A DNA stretch of 64,000 nucleotides from Flavobacterium nackdongense (GCF_004355225.1 NZ_CP037933.1:3286001-3350000), one strand, 5' to 3'. Positions 53,318-62,961 are shown, counted from the stretch's first letter. The notes: generated by a model from the sequence alone, not told the origin. Made by a program: numbers and translations.

Positions 53318-54253
53318 ATGAAAAAAATATTACTGACATTCGTACTAATAGTAACATCACAATTCACATTGGGGCAAAATGCAATCGCTAAATTAAAGTT
53401 TAGTGAAGCAGAAGAAGCTTACGCGGTAGGGGACTACGAGCTTACAATTAGTAAGTTAAATGAAGCTGAAAGGATATTAAAATCTACAAATCCTAAAATA
53501 TTATACTTGAAAATTGTTGCACAATTTGATATGATTGAAAAAAAGACTGTAAAGAGCTTTAGTGTTATAGTGAATACTAGAAGTTTAACAAAAAAATATT
53601 TAAATCAATATCAAAATTTATCAAACATCGAGGATAAGTATAGAGAAGTTTATAAAATTGATAAAGCTTTAAAAAATTATCCACAAACAAGCCAAGATTT
53701 TGAAATTTGGAAAGAACAACAACGTAAAGCAGAACAGATCGAAACAGATAATAAAAATTTAATTAAATCAATGATTGAAGAAATTCAAACGAAATATGAA
53801 AAATATAAATGGAAAACAAATTTAACAGAAGAAGAATTTCTTTCTAATAATACAGAAATAAAAAACTACAAATGGGATAGGATTGAAAATAAAAATATGA
53901 TGGTTGTACTTAGGCATACTGGAACACCACTATCGGTTAGTGGCTATTATCCTAATGGTCCAGCCAACTATGTAATTAATGAATCTGGTATTGTTACAAG
54001 TATTACTTACAACCTCAAAACGGCGAAGAATAAGACTGATGAAATGAAAAAAGATTTTGAAGAAATGAAAAGTGAAGCTGTGAAATATGGTAAATACTAT
54101 ACTTTTAAAGATACATATTTTACCATTTCTGTGCCCAAATCGGCAGTTAATCCAAATGAAATTGCATACTATATCCATATTCAATTAACCCAAGTTGACA
54201 AATGGAGTTTTATGCAAATATCGTTCAATGTAAATATGAATAAAGCGAATTAA
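53318..54253 (+). CDS. Exported TPR-like protein, paralogue of the N-terminus of the SEL1 gene
   Basis: 311 residues with a signal peptide (MKKILLTFVLIVTSQFTLGQ). Residues 21-130 form a TPR-like helical domain (AKLKFSEAEEAYAVGDYELTISKLNEAE). The same pattern recurs in the gene at 56016 (ARIEFEEAEKQFNENNFSEALRYLENTE), indicating local duplication. The C-terminal half (about 165-311) is unrecognised and contains NYVINESGIVTSITYNL. Probably periplasmic. Confidence 0.75.
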   Translation: MKKILLTFVLIVTSQFTLGQNAIAKLKFSEAEEAYAVGDYELTISKLNEAERILKSTNPKILYLKIVAQFDMIEKKTVKSFSVIVNTRSLTKKYLNQYQNLSNIEDKYREVYKIDKALKNYPQTSQDFEIWKEQQRKAEQIETDNKNLIKSMIEEIQTKYEKYKWKTNLTEEEFLSNNTEIKNYKWDRIENKNMMVVLRHTGTPLSVSGYYPNGPANYVINESGIVTSITYNLKTAKNKTDEMKKDFEEMKSEAVKYGKYYTFKDTYFTISVPKSAVNPNEIAYYIHIQLTQVDKWSFMQISFNVNMNKAN

Positions 54254-54388
54254 ATGTAGTAATAATCGATAGATCTAATAATTAATTGACTCTTTTTTAA
54301 AAGGAAAATTAGAACATTTAATTATTATAAATAAGCCCAAAAGAACTTACTGAATTTTGAAAAAATACTTAACAAAAAATTAAATATT

Positions 54389-56005
54389 ATGAAAAACACA
54401 AAAATACTACTAATGCTCTTTTTTCTTGTAGGAAAGAGTTTCGCACAAGATAATATAAATCGTAAAGTTGACCCAAAACTTACAAATACTTATGTTGTGG
54501 AGTATGATTTTCAAACTGGAACTTTTCTGAAAAACAACTTAAAGATAAAAGTGAGCAATCCAGTTGTTTTTAAAATCACAAACATAAACAGATTAGCATA
54601 TAGTGTCAATATAAAAGCTTCGGATTCAATTATTGGTTATTCGGACTTAAGTGGTTTAGAAGACTTATTAAAAAAACAAGATATTGAAAACACAAAAAAA
54701 GAAATTGCAATAATTGCGAAAAATACGGCTTCTCCCGCAGCTGTAGTTCCTGTAAACAAAGAAGATTTTATTGAGAAAAGTAAATCTTCGGATATTGTTA
54801 AAGGAATGAACAATTTTCAAAAAGACCTCTCAAATGAGATAAATGAAAAATTATCAGAAATAGCCAAAGACCCAAATAGTAGTTCAAATACTAAAATGAA
54901 TGAAATTAAAATACCTAAAAAACTAGAAGAAGAATTTCCCTTTCATTTTGAAGCACAAAAAAATCTTACAGAAATTTATCTGGAAATTTTACAAAAACAT
55001 CAAAAAATGATTTCATTATGCAACGATTATTTAAAAATCAGAGCAATGATTAATGACCCCCTATTAACCAAGCAAATGGTTGATGATAAACAAATACTTT
55101 TAGACTCTATTTTTACTGATTTTAATAAAAATAAAAATATTTTTAGTGATTTTGATATGTTGTACAGACGATTTCAAAATTTATATACTTCAATAAAAAG
55201 TAATCCTGAAATTGCAAGAAATACTAATTTTGGTGGGAGCATAAAACTTTTCAGTATAATTGACAATCAAAACATTGAGGTGAATTCATTAAAACAACAA
55301 ATAGATTTGTTAAAGTATGAAAAAGTAAGACAAGATATAATCCAAATACATAGATTTTTGATTCTTAATCAAGATAAAACACAATTATTCGAATATGTTT
55401 CTGAACCTATTCAGCCAACACAGGATATTGTTATATTTAAAGTAGATATCAAAAAAAATGACAAAGACCAATCTTTATTTTTTAATGAACGTAAATTTTC
55501 TCATAAAGAATTTACCAAATATGGTTTGCGTTTAGATTTGAGTTTAGGATGTGCTGGAAGTTATCATAACAAAGATAATTTTTATGATATGCAGGTTAAT
55601 TCAAAAAATGAAAATGTAATCGTAGAAAAAAACACTGTAGGATTTACCCCGTCATTCGTGGGTTTATTTACTACTAGCTTGCGGTCAGCATCAAATTGGA
55701 CTTACGGGCTTAGTGTTGGCTTAGGAATTAGTGCTGATGAAGGAACCATAGCTTTTGATAATTTTTTTGTTGGTCCGAGTATAATAATTGGAAAATATGA
55801 AAGAGTGGCGGTAACTACAGGAGTCTCGTTTAAAAGCTTACCAACACTTAATAGTAGTTATAAGGTAGGTGACATAGTACCTAATGCTTTTACATTAGAG
55901 AATGTAAGTACAAAATCATATCAAGCAGGATTTTTTCTTTCACTAACATACAATATTACAAAAGGTGTAAAAGAAAATATAAAACAAGCAAGTAAATTAC
56001 TTTAA
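54389..56005 (+). CDS. Exported protein with possible outer-membrane barrel C-terminus
   Basis: 538 residues. The signal peptide (MKNTKILLMLFFLVGKSFAQ) is followed by a helical middle (about 90-330). A C-terminal region (about 380-538) has alternating hydrophobic and polar strands rich in aromatic and glycine residues (LRLDLSLGCAG; WTYGLSVGLGIS; YQAGFFLSLTYNI), suggestive of an eight-stranded outer-membrane barrel. No family recognised. It lies in the middle of the cluster and could anchor the others at the outer membrane. Confidence 0.7.
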   Translation: MKNTKILLMLFFLVGKSFAQDNINRKVDPKLTNTYVVEYDFQTGTFLKNNLKIKVSNPVVFKITNINRLAYSVNIKASDSIIGYSDLSGLEDLLKKQDIENTKKEIAIIAKNTASPAAVVPVNKEDFIEKSKSSDIVKGMNNFQKDLSNEINEKLSEIAKDPNSSSNTKMNEIKIPKKLEEEFPFHFEAQKNLTEIYLEILQKHQKMISLCNDYLKIRAMINDPLLTKQMVDDKQILLDSIFTDFNKNKNIFSDFDMLYRRFQNLYTSIKSNPEIARNTNFGGSIKLFSIIDNQNIEVNSLKQQIDLLKYEKVRQDIIQIHRFLILNQDKTQLFEYVSEPIQPTQDIVIFKVDIKKNDKDQSLFFNERKFSHKEFTKYGLRLDLSLGCAGSYHNKDNFYDMQVNSKNENVIVEKNTVGFTPSFVGLFTTSLRSASNWTYGLSVGLGISADEGTIAFDNFFVGPSIIIGKYERVAVTTGVSFKSLPTLNSSYKVGDIVPNAFTLENVSTKSYQAGFFLSLTYNITKGVKENIKQASKLL

Positions 56006-56015
56006 AATTAAAAAT

Positions 56016-57278
56016 ATGAAAACAATACAAAACATTCTCATAATAGTGATTTTGCTATTATCAAGTTTAGCATTTTCTCAAAACGATTTAAAAGCTCGTA
56101 TCGAGTTTGAAGAAGCTGAAAAACAATTTAATGAAAACAATTTCTCGGAAGCTTTACGGTATCTAGAAAATACTGAAAGTTTAATTGGAAAATGGACTCC
56201 GAAAGTTAGTTTTATGAAAATCGAATCTCTAAATAAGATAGCTGATTTTGATAATCTAGAAAGTGATAATTCTAAAAAATTAATGAAAGAAGTAAAGCTA
56301 TATATGGATTTTTGCAATAAGCATAAAGAAAGTATTGTAATGGAAAAATTCAAAGTGGTATATACTATTGATGAAAATATTAAACAAATTAAAAAACAAA
56401 AATTAGAAACACAAATGCTCGAATATACAGAAGGATATAATGCGTTTAAAGAAAAAAATTATACTGAAGCAATAAAACTATGGAATCAAGCAGCAGCAAA
56501 AGGTAATAGCAAAGCAATGTATCAGATTGGAGCTGCATATTATTATGGAGATGGTGTTCCAAAAGACTATGTCAAATCAACCGAGTGGTATCAAAAATCC
56601 GCAGTTAAGGGGAATAGTAGTGCGATGTATGAGGTTGGTAGTGCATATTATAACGGGATTGGCGTTACAAAAGATTTAACCAAAGCAATGGATTGGTATT
56701 TGAAATCTGCAAATAATGGAAATAAAGAAGCTATTAAAGAAATTGCAGATGCGTATTATTTAGGTAATAATGGATTTACTAAAGATTATATTCAAGCAAT
56801 GGAATGGTACTTAAAATTGGTAGATAAGGATGATGGATATGCTATGTGTAAAATTGGTCGATTATATGATAAAGGAAATGGAATTATAAAAGATTCTACC
56901 AAAGCGATGGAATGGTACCTCAAATCAGCAGCCAAAGGAAATACTTTTGGGATGTATTGTGTTGGGATAAATTATTGTTATGGAGACGGTGGTGTCATAA
57001 AAGATTACAACAAAGCTATGGAGTGGTTTTTAAAAGGAGGCGAAAAAGGAGATCCGTTTTGTTTAAGTAAAATAGGTTCAATGTATCAAAAAGGAGAGGG
57101 TGTTACAAAAGATTATTCACAAGCTTTAGAATGGTATTTAAAAGCAACTGAAAAAAACGATATTGATTCTATTAAAGAAATGGCAATAATTTATGAAGAA
57201 GGTGGTTATGGAGTAAAACGTGATAAGAAGAAAGCCAAAGGCCTTATGGCTGAATATGAAGCTAAAACGGAAAAATAA
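56016..57278 (+). CDS. Exported SEL1-repeat protein
   Basis: 420 residues. After a signal peptide (about 1-22, ending LAFSQ) comes a TPR-like N-terminal domain shared with the gene at 53318. About seven SEL1 repeats of roughly 36 residues follow (AAAKGNSKAMYQIGAAYYYGDGVPKDYVKS and so on), each with the A-x-x-G-[DN]-x-x-A/G...Y-x-x-G-x-G pattern. SEL1 proteins act as scaffolds in signalling or secretion complexes. It ends the cluster and is followed by a terminator. Confidence 0.88.
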   Translation: MKTIQNILIIVILLLSSLAFSQNDLKARIEFEEAEKQFNENNFSEALRYLENTESLIGKWTPKVSFMKIESLNKIADFDNLESDNSKKLMKEVKLYMDFCNKHKESIVMEKFKVVYTIDENIKQIKKQKLETQMLEYTEGYNAFKEKNYTEAIKLWNQAAAKGNSKAMYQIGAAYYYGDGVPKDYVKSTEWYQKSAVKGNSSAMYEVGSAYYNGIGVTKDLTKAMDWYLKSANNGNKEAIKEIADAYYLGNNGFTKDYIQAMEWYLKLVDKDDGYAMCKIGRLYDKGNGIIKDSTKAMEWYLKSAAKGNTFGMYCVGINYCYGDGGVIKDYNKAMEWFLKGGEKGDPFCLSKIGSMYQKGEGVTKDYSQALEWYLKATEKNDIDSIKEMAIIYEEGGYGVKRDKKKAKGLMAEYEAKTEK

Positions 57279-57319
57279 TTAGTTAAAAATTTCAATTAAA
57301 ATTGAACACTAACTTTACT

Positions 57320-57350
57320 AAAAAAGACTATCGGACTATAGTCTTTTTTA
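57320..57350 (+). terminator. Terminator after the SEL1 gene
   Basis: AAAAAAGACTAT, a short CGG loop and ATAGTCTTTTTT form a near-perfect stem with a T-rich 3' side. Confidence 0.85.
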
Positions 57351-57398
57351 TTGGTATAAATACAAACTCTTTTTAAAGATTTTGCTTATTTTCGCCTT

Positions 57399-58076
57399 AT
57401 GAAAAACATCATCATCACAGGAACATCGCGAGGAATTGGCTACGAACTGGCTTTGCAGTTTGCCAATGCTGGTCATAATGTATTAGCCATTTCCCGAAAA
57501 ACACCTCAAGCACTGATCGAAAATCCAAAAATCACTTGCCTTTCCGTTGATTTATCAGATGAAAACGAAATGCAAAAGGTTGAAAGTTTTCTTTCTAATT
57601 CGTGGAAAAGTGTAGATATCATAATCCATAATGCTGGCGCTTTATTGCTAAAACCTTTTTCTGAAACTTCTCAAGAAGATTTCGAGAATATTTATAAAGT
57701 CAATGTTTTTGGGGTAGCCAATTTGACTCGTGTCTGTATTCCTTATTTGCAAAAAGGGTCTCACGTGGTGACCATAAGTTCGATGGGGGGAATTCAAGGA
57801 AGCCTTAAATTTGCTGGATTGGCAGCCTACAGTTCGAGTAAAGGAGCGGTAATTACTTTATCCGAATTATTGGCAGAAGAGTATAAAGAAAAAGGAATTT
57901 CGTTCAATGTTTTGGCCCTTGGAGCCGTTCAAACCGAAATGTTGCAAGAAGCATTTCCGGGTTACGAAGCACCAATTTCAGCAAAAGGAATGTCCGATTA
58001 TATTTTTGATTTTGCCCTTACAGGAAATAAATATTACAACGGAAAAGTGCTTCAAGTTTCATCGACGAATCCCTAA
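57399..58076 (+). CDS. SDR-family oxidoreductase
   Basis: 225 residues, classical SDR. It has TGTSRGIGYELAL at the N-terminus, NAGALL near residue 77, and the YxxxK pair in AAYSSSKGA near 150. It begins directly at the Rossmann strand (MKNIIITG), so the ATG is secure. The substrate is unknown. The SprT-like gene follows in the same direction. Confidence 0.88.
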   Translation: MKNIIITGTSRGIGYELALQFANAGHNVLAISRKTPQALIENPKITCLSVDLSDENEMQKVESFLSNSWKSVDIIIHNAGALLLKPFSETSQEDFENIYKVNVFGVANLTRVCIPYLQKGSHVVTISSMGGIQGSLKFAGLAAYSSSKGAVITLSELLAEEYKEKGISFNVLALGAVQTEMLQEAFPGYEAPISAKGMSDYIFDFALTGNKYYNGKVLQVSSTNP

Positions 58077-58119
58077 ATTTAAATTCCAATAATCAAATTC
58101 CAAATCCTAAAGCGTACAA

Positions 58120-58722
58120 TTGTCCGAAACCTTATCTAAATATCTCCCTGAACACGCTGTAAAACCAGTTTTTGAACTGATTGTTGCCAATCAAGTGCAT
58201 CTCAAAATTGTGAACGAACGCGTAACTCGACACGGCGATTACAGAAAAGGTTTGAGTGGCAAACACGAAATTACGGTCAATGCCAACCTGAACAAATTCC
58301 GATTCTTGATAACGCTGGTTCATGAAATTTCGCATTTGGTGGCTTTCGAAAAGTTTGGAAGAGCGATAAAACCTCACGGAAACGAGTGGAAATATTCTTT
58401 TCAACGATTGATGATTCCGTTTATTCGTCCCGAAATATTTCCACATTCGGTATTGCCATTAGTTGCTAATCATTTTAGAAACCCGACCGCTAGTAGTGAT
58501 TCGGATGCAAGACTTGCTTTTGCTTTAAAGCAATTTGACGAGCGAAAACAAGACATTCATTATATTCACGAAGTGCCTAATGGCAGTTTTTTTCGCATTA
58601 AAAACGGAAGAATTTTCAAAAAACAAGGACTTCGTGTCAAACGATATGAATGCCTTGAAGTGAAAACGGGTCGATTATTTTTGTTCAATGCCAATGCTGA
58701 AGTAGAAATAATTCCGGGTTAA
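58120..58722 (+). CDS. SprT-like zinc metalloprotease-domain protein
   Basis: 200 residues from a TTG start 43 bp after the SDR stop; no ATG precedes the conserved region. HEISH at 68-72 provides the zinc and catalytic residues. The N-terminal part (YLPEHAVKPVFELIV) and the HGNEW block downstream match SprT-like proteins, which in eukaryotes (Spartan) digest DNA-crosslinked proteins. The bacterial role is not established. Confidence 0.85.
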   Translation: MSETLSKYLPEHAVKPVFELIVANQVHLKIVNERVTRHGDYRKGLSGKHEITVNANLNKFRFLITLVHEISHLVAFEKFGRAIKPHGNEWKYSFQRLMIPFIRPEIFPHSVLPLVANHFRNPTASSDSDARLAFALKQFDERKQDIHYIHEVPNGSFFRIKNGRIFKKQGLRVKRYECLEVKTGRLFLFNANAEVEIIPG

Positions 58723-58787
58723 TGTTAGTTGAACGTTAAAAAATGTCGTTTTAACGAAAGATAGAAGTCATTTGTAATTTTGATGCT

Positions 58788-58815
58788 TTGTTTTAGATTA
58801 TAATAAATACATTTG
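58788..58815 (+). promoter_or_regulatory. Promoter of manC (TTG-N17-TACATTTG)
   Basis: TTG at 58788-58790 and TACATTTG at 58808-58815 are spaced 17 bp, within the range described for Bacteroidota promoters (TTG / TAnnTTTG). The ATG is 39 bp downstream. Confidence 0.7.
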
Positions 58816-58854
58816 CAACTATACAAGTAGTTTATTATAAAATAAAAACATAAA

Positions 58855-59916
58855 ATGAACAAAAATTATTACGCAATATTGATGGCCGGTGGAGTGGGTT
58901 CGCGCTTTTGGCCTGTGAGTACTACCGAATTTCCAAAGCAATTTCACGATATGTTGGGTGCAGGAGATACCTTAATCCAAAAAACATTTAGCCGATTATC
59001 AAAATTAATTCCTGTGGAAAATATTTTGATTCTAACCAATGAGCGCTACAATGACATTGTTTTAGAGCAATTGCCAATGGTAAAACAAGAGCAAGTTTTG
59101 CTCGAACCGGCGATGCGAAATACAGCTCCTTGCATATTATATGCTTCGTTAAAAATTCAGAAACAAAATCCAGATGCCGTTATGGTAGTGGCGCCGAGCG
59201 ACCATTGGATTGAAGACGAAACCACTTTTGCAGAAAATTTGCAGCAATGTTTTGATTTTTGTACCGAGGAAAATGCCTTGATGACGCTTGGGATTCAACC
59301 GACTTATCCAAATACAGGTTTTGGTTATATCGAATTCGACAAAACGGATTCAAATCCTGTTAAAAAAGTGTCGCAATTTCGTGAAAAACCAGATTATGCA
59401 ACGGCTAAATCGTTTTTAGAAGCCGGTAATTTCTTGTGGAACGGTGGTATTTTTATTTGGAGTGCCAAGTCGATCACCGAGGCTTTCGAAAAGTTTCAAC
59501 CGCAAATGAATGACTTGTTTCTAAAAGGGGTAGAAAGCTACAACACCGCTGCCGAAAAATCATTTATTGAGGAAAATTACGCTCTCGCAGAAAATGTTTC
59601 GATTGATTATGCGGTAATGGAAAATGCCAAAAACGTCTATGTGCTTCCAGCTACTTTCGACTGGAATGACCTGGGAACCTGGGGACAACTTCACGAAAAA
59701 CTAGATAAAGATGATAATGAAAATGGCGTTATTAATGCGAAAGTGGTGTTAGAAAATGCCTCCGGCAACATCATCAGGTCGGATGCCAACAAGCTCATCG
59801 TTGTCGATGGTTTGCACGATTATATTATTGTGGACAAAGAAGGCGTTTTGCTCATTTATCCGAAAAGTAAAGAACAAGATATAAAAAGAATAACCGCTTT
59901 AGCCAATAAACTCTAA
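58855..59916 (+). CDS. manC: Mannose-1-phosphate guanylyltransferase
   Basis: 353 residues, the single-domain form without the phosphomannose isomerase part. The nucleotidyltransferase signature ILMAGGVGSRFWPVS is at 8-22, followed by LEPAMRNTAPC, VVAPSDHWI, FREKPD and the WNGGIFIW and SIDYAVME blocks. It makes GDP-mannose from mannose-1-phosphate and GTP, a precursor for the surface polysaccharides encoded at the other end of the window. It has its own promoter and a terminator. Confidence 0.95.
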   Translation: MNKNYYAILMAGGVGSRFWPVSTTEFPKQFHDMLGAGDTLIQKTFSRLSKLIPVENILILTNERYNDIVLEQLPMVKQEQVLLEPAMRNTAPCILYASLKIQKQNPDAVMVVAPSDHWIEDETTFAENLQQCFDFCTEENALMTLGIQPTYPNTGFGYIEFDKTDSNPVKKVSQFREKPDYATAKSFLEAGNFLWNGGIFIWSAKSITEAFEKFQPQMNDLFLKGVESYNTAAEKSFIEENYALAENVSIDYAVMENAKNVYVLPATFDWNDLGTWGQLHEKLDKDDNENGVINAKVVLENASGNIIRSDANKLIVVDGLHDYIIVDKEGVLLIYPKSKEQDIKRITALANKL

Positions 59917-59968
59917 TGTGCTATTGATATCTAGTTTATTCTTATAATCCATAAACAAATGTTTCAAA

Positions 59969-60009
59969 AAAGGTTTTGCCTGAATGTATTCCTTAGGCAG
60001 AACCTTTTT
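59969..60009. terminator. Bidirectional terminator between manC and the Mla ABC genes
   Basis: AAAGGTTTTGCCT and AGGCAGAACCTTT pair around a loop of about 14 bases and end in a T-run on both strands. Confidence 0.8.
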
Positions 60010-60769
60010 ACTTTTGTAAGTAGGCTTCTCTTACTTTTTTGAACAAATTGGAAGAATAAACAAAATCGACCACAGCTTCATTGTCCGTTCTGAAAATTTC
60101 TTCTTTGGTGCCTTCCCATTCTTTCAAACCATTTTTGAGGAAGATAATTTTTTCGCCAATCTCCATCACCGAGTTCATATCGTGGGTGTTGATTACGGTG
60201 GTAATATTGTATTCTTCGGTGATTTCTTTGATAAGATTATCGATCAAAGTTGCTGTGTTGGGATCTAAACCCGAATTAGGCTCGTCACAAAAAAGATATT
60301 TCGGATTATTCACAATGGCGCGCGCAATGGCAACACGCTTTTGCATTCCGCCCGAAATTTCAGAAGGTAATTTATGATGCGCATTGACTAGTGCGACCCT
60401 ATTTAAAACAAAATCTACTCGATCTTGAATTTTACTTTTATTGTCATTGGTAAACATTCGCAATGGGAAAGCCACATTTTCGGCCACTGTCATAGAATCA
60501 AATAGGGCACTTCCTTGAAAAAGCATACCAATTTCGGTACGTAATTCACGTTTTTCATCAGAATCAAGGTCAGAATAAATTCTGCCATCAAAAGAAATAG
60601 TACCCACTTCAGGCGAGTGAATTCCGAGTAATGATTTTAATAAAACGGTTTTCCCGGAACCACTTTGGCCAATGATCAAATTTGTTTTTCCAGCTTCGAA
60701 AACCGTTGAAACTCCTTTCAGAATTTTGGTATCACCAAATGATTTTTCGATATTTTGTATTGCTATCAT
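60008..60769 (-). CDS. mlaF: Mla-type ABC transporter ATP-binding protein
   Basis: 253 residues. Walker A is IIGQSGSGKTVLL, the Q-loop is LFQGSALFDSMTVAENVAFPL, the signature is SEISGGMQKRVAIARAI, and Walker B is YLFCDEPNSGLDP. The pattern belongs to the MlaF subfamily, which powers phospholipid or steroid movement between membranes. It overlaps the permease gene by one base. No MlaD/MCE gene is adjacent in the window, so the complex is completed elsewhere. Confidence 0.88.
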   Translation of the reverse strand: MIAIQNIEKSFGDTKILKGVSTVFEAGKTNLIIGQSGSGKTVLLKSLLGIHSPEVGTISFDGRIYSDLDSDEKRELRTEIGMLFQGSALFDSMTVAENVAFPLRMFTNDNKSKIQDRVDFVLNRVALVNAHHKLPSEISGGMQKRVAIARAIVNNPKYLFCDEPNSGLDPNTATLIDNLIKEITEEYNITTVINTHDMNSVMEIGEKIIFLKNGLKEWEGTKEEIFRTDNEAVVDFVYSSNLFKKVREAYLQK

Positions 60770-61515
60770 TAGGCTAAAAGTAATTGTGTTAGAATATAAT
60801 TGACCAAAATTATCATTACCGATGTCCAGACAAACGCCACAGTACTCGCTTTACCCACTTCGAGTGCGCCACCTTTCATATAATAGCCGTGAAAGGCAGG
60901 AATTGAGGCTAGCAATATGCCAAATATAAATGTTTTGATAAAAGCATAGGTTACGTGGAAGGGCTCGAAATTAATTTGTAGTCCATCAATAAAATCAGTG
61001 CTATCGCCAAATCCGCCGTAAACTGCTGCCACATAACCTCCAAAAACCCCTAAAAACATGCTGATTCCTATGACAAATGGATACAACAAAATGGCAATGA
61101 GTTTCGGGAAGACAAGGTAATTTAAGGAGTTTACACCCATCACTTCTAAGGCGTCAATTTGTTCTGTAACTCGCATAGAACCTATACTCGATGTAATGAA
61201 CGAACCCATTTTACCTGCCATAATAACTGAAATAAAGGTCGGTGCAAATTCTAGAATTACGGATTCTCTAGTAGCATAACCGATGAGGTTTTTGGGAATC
61301 AGGGGGTTATTCAAATTCAATGCCGTTTGAATCGCGACTACACCTCCAACAAAGAAAGAAATGAATGCGACGATGCCAAGGGAGCCAATGATTAAATCGT
61401 CTATTTCTTTGAAGATAAGTCCTTTCATAACCGACCATTTCGTCTGTTTGCTGAAAATTTCTTTCCACATTAAGAAGTATTTTCCAATTTGTGATAAATA
61501 GCGAAGAAGCATCAT
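60769..61515 (-). CDS. mlaE: MlaE-family ABC transporter permease
   Basis: 248 residues with five to six membrane helices. The MlaE core GGVVAIQTALNL, RESVILEFAPTFISVIMAGKMGSFITSSIGSMRVTEQIDALEVMGV and YPFVIGISMFLG is well conserved in order. It forms the membrane part of a lipid transport ABC complex with the MlaF gene downstream. The start is a double ATG (MM); either codon is possible. Confidence 0.88.
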   Translation of the reverse strand: MMLLRYLSQIGKYFLMWKEIFSKQTKWSVMKGLIFKEIDDLIIGSLGIVAFISFFVGGVVAIQTALNLNNPLIPKNLIGYATRESVILEFAPTFISVIMAGKMGSFITSSIGSMRVTEQIDALEVMGVNSLNYLVFPKLIAILLYPFVIGISMFLGVFGGYVAAVYGGFGDSTDFIDGLQINFEPFHVTYAFIKTFIFGILLASIPAFHGYYMKGGALEVGKASTVAFVWTSVMIILVNYILTQLLLA

Positions 61516-61634
61516 AGTTTTTAAATATTGTCAAAAATAGTTATAAGTTACGAGTTATGAGTTATCTGTTGTCTGCTTTTTTAAAATTTCCAATTACTTT
61601 TATTTTTATATATTTGTGCGATAAACTAAAAAAG

Positions 61635-61864
61635 ATGCCAGAGATTTTTCGTTTTTTTGGAATAAGATTTTTCTATTTTAGCAATGACCATTTACCAATA
61701 CACGTACATATAAAAAATGCGGATGGTACAGCAAAATTCAATATTGATCCGGTTGAATTGATTGAAAATAAGGGTGTTAAAAAGAAAGACTTGTTATTGG
61801 CTGTATAATTGAAGAGAACAAAGAATTAATAATAACCCATTGGAATGATTTTTATAACTCATAA
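61635..61864 (+). pseudogene. DUF4160-family gene with a frameshift
   Basis: ATG at 61635 begins MPEIFRFFGIRFFYFSNDH, followed by PIHVHIKNADGTAKF, the DUF4160 hallmark. The frame stops at TAA 61806-61808 after KKKDLLLAV. The expected continuation IIEENKELIITHWNDFY is present in another frame up to TAA 61862-61864, so one base is missing (or two are extra) near 61800. It is either a recent pseudogene or a sequencing error. Confidence 0.8.
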
Positions 61865-61875
61865 AAAGAAAATAA

Positions 61876-62112
61876 ATGGAAGCGAAAAAAATATGGTTTG
61901 ACGATGAATTTATTTTTGTTGAAACTACTGAAAATAAAATAGGCAAAATGCCACTAAATTGGTTTCCGCGATTAAAAAATGCTACTATAGACCAGCTAGA
62001 ACGTTTTGAATTATGGTCTGACAATAGTTGGATACATTGGGAATTTCTTGGAGAAGATTTATCGGTAGAAGGTTTTTTTAAATTTAGAAAAGAATTACAA
62101 TCCTCGAATTAA
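61876..62112 (+). CDS. DUF2442-family small protein
   Basis: 78 residues, complete. IWFDDEFIFVETTENKIGKMPLNWFPRLKNAT is the DUF2442 pattern, in which short proteins follow DUF4160 genes. The pair resembles toxin-antitoxin or small regulatory modules in layout, though function is not established. Here the partner upstream is frameshifted, leaving DUF2442 intact. Confidence 0.85.
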   Translation: MEAKKIWFDDEFIFVETTENKIGKMPLNWFPRLKNATIDQLERFELWSDNSWIHWEFLGEDLSVEGFFKFRKELQSSN

Positions 62113-62961
62113 TTAAAACAGTTTCGCCTTCATTTTTTTCAAACGGTAGTTTCTAATAAATTTGGCTTGTTCGGCGTTGACTAACATTGGTTTTTTGGCC
62201 CATTTCGCTTTCCAAAAACCTTGAATGTAGTCCAAAAATAGCACTGGTTTTTTCTTCATCATCGCCAATTTTGCAGATGCAATTGAGGTGATCCAAAATC
62301 CATAGCCAAGGCTGTAAAAAGCTTCGCCTTGTTTGTAACGTGCCGTTTTGTTGTAATTGGCACCCGTTGGTTTCAGGTGTTTCACGTGCAAACTTTCGTC
62401 CGTAACCACTTTCCAGTTGTAGTATTTACAAAGTAATTCGTCGACAGTGTCCCAACCCATAGCTGGTTTTAATCCCCCAATTTGTTCAAAACATTCCTTT
62501 CGATACGCTTTGAGAGCACCTCGAATATGGTCTTTGTCGGTTAGGTTTTCTAGAATCCACTCGCCATTTTTTTCGATGTAACAAAAGCCTCCTGCCATAC
62601 CAATTTTTGAATCCGATTGGAAATGTTTGATGACTGTTTCGAAATAATTCGATGGAAAAATTAAATCGGCGTCTAATTTTACGATGATGTCATAATTGTC
62701 ATCTAATGTTTCAAATCCTTTTTGGAACGCTTGAATAACCTTACTTCCCGGTAGATGAATGTTTTCAGATGTTTTGTTGACTAAAGAAATAAACGGATTT
62801 TCTTTGGCGAATTCCAAAACTACTTCGGCGGTTTTATCTGTAGAATTATCGTTGACTACTACAATTTTTGATGGCAAAACTGTTTGCGAAATCAAAGATT
62901 GCAAGGTCAACGGGATGAGTGCTTCTTCGTTATAAGATGGAATGACGATATAGTATTTCAT
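62113..62961 (-). CDS. GT2-family glycosyltransferase
   Basis: 282 residues. The GT-A start is YYIVIPSYNEEALIPLTLQSL, the metal-binding DAD is in VKLDADLIFP at about 95-97, and the acceptor region is GWDTVDELLCKYY. It transfers a sugar from a nucleotide donor; in Flavobacteria such single genes lie near lipid or cell-envelope genes. Its stop abuts the DUF2442 stop on the other strand (convergent, no gap). Confidence 0.85.
   Translation of the reverse strand: MKYYIVIPSYNEEALIPLTLQSLISQTVLPSKIVVVNDNSTDKTAEVVLEFAKENPFISLVNKTSENIHLPGSKVIQAFQKGFETLDDNYDIIVKLDADLIFPSNYFETVIKHFQSDSKIGMAGGFCYIEKNGEWILENLTDKDHIRGALKAYRKECFEQIGGLKPAMGWDTVDELLCKYYNWKVVTDESLHVKHLKPTGANYNKTARYKQGEAFYSLGYGFWITSIASAKLAMMKKKPVLFLDYIQGFWKAKWAKKPMLVNAEQAKFIRNYRLKKMKAKLF

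Noticed and set aside
43601..57278. Prophage or integrative element
   Set aside because: No integrase, structural phage or conjugation genes; the only mobile remnant is the decayed IS4-like transposase.
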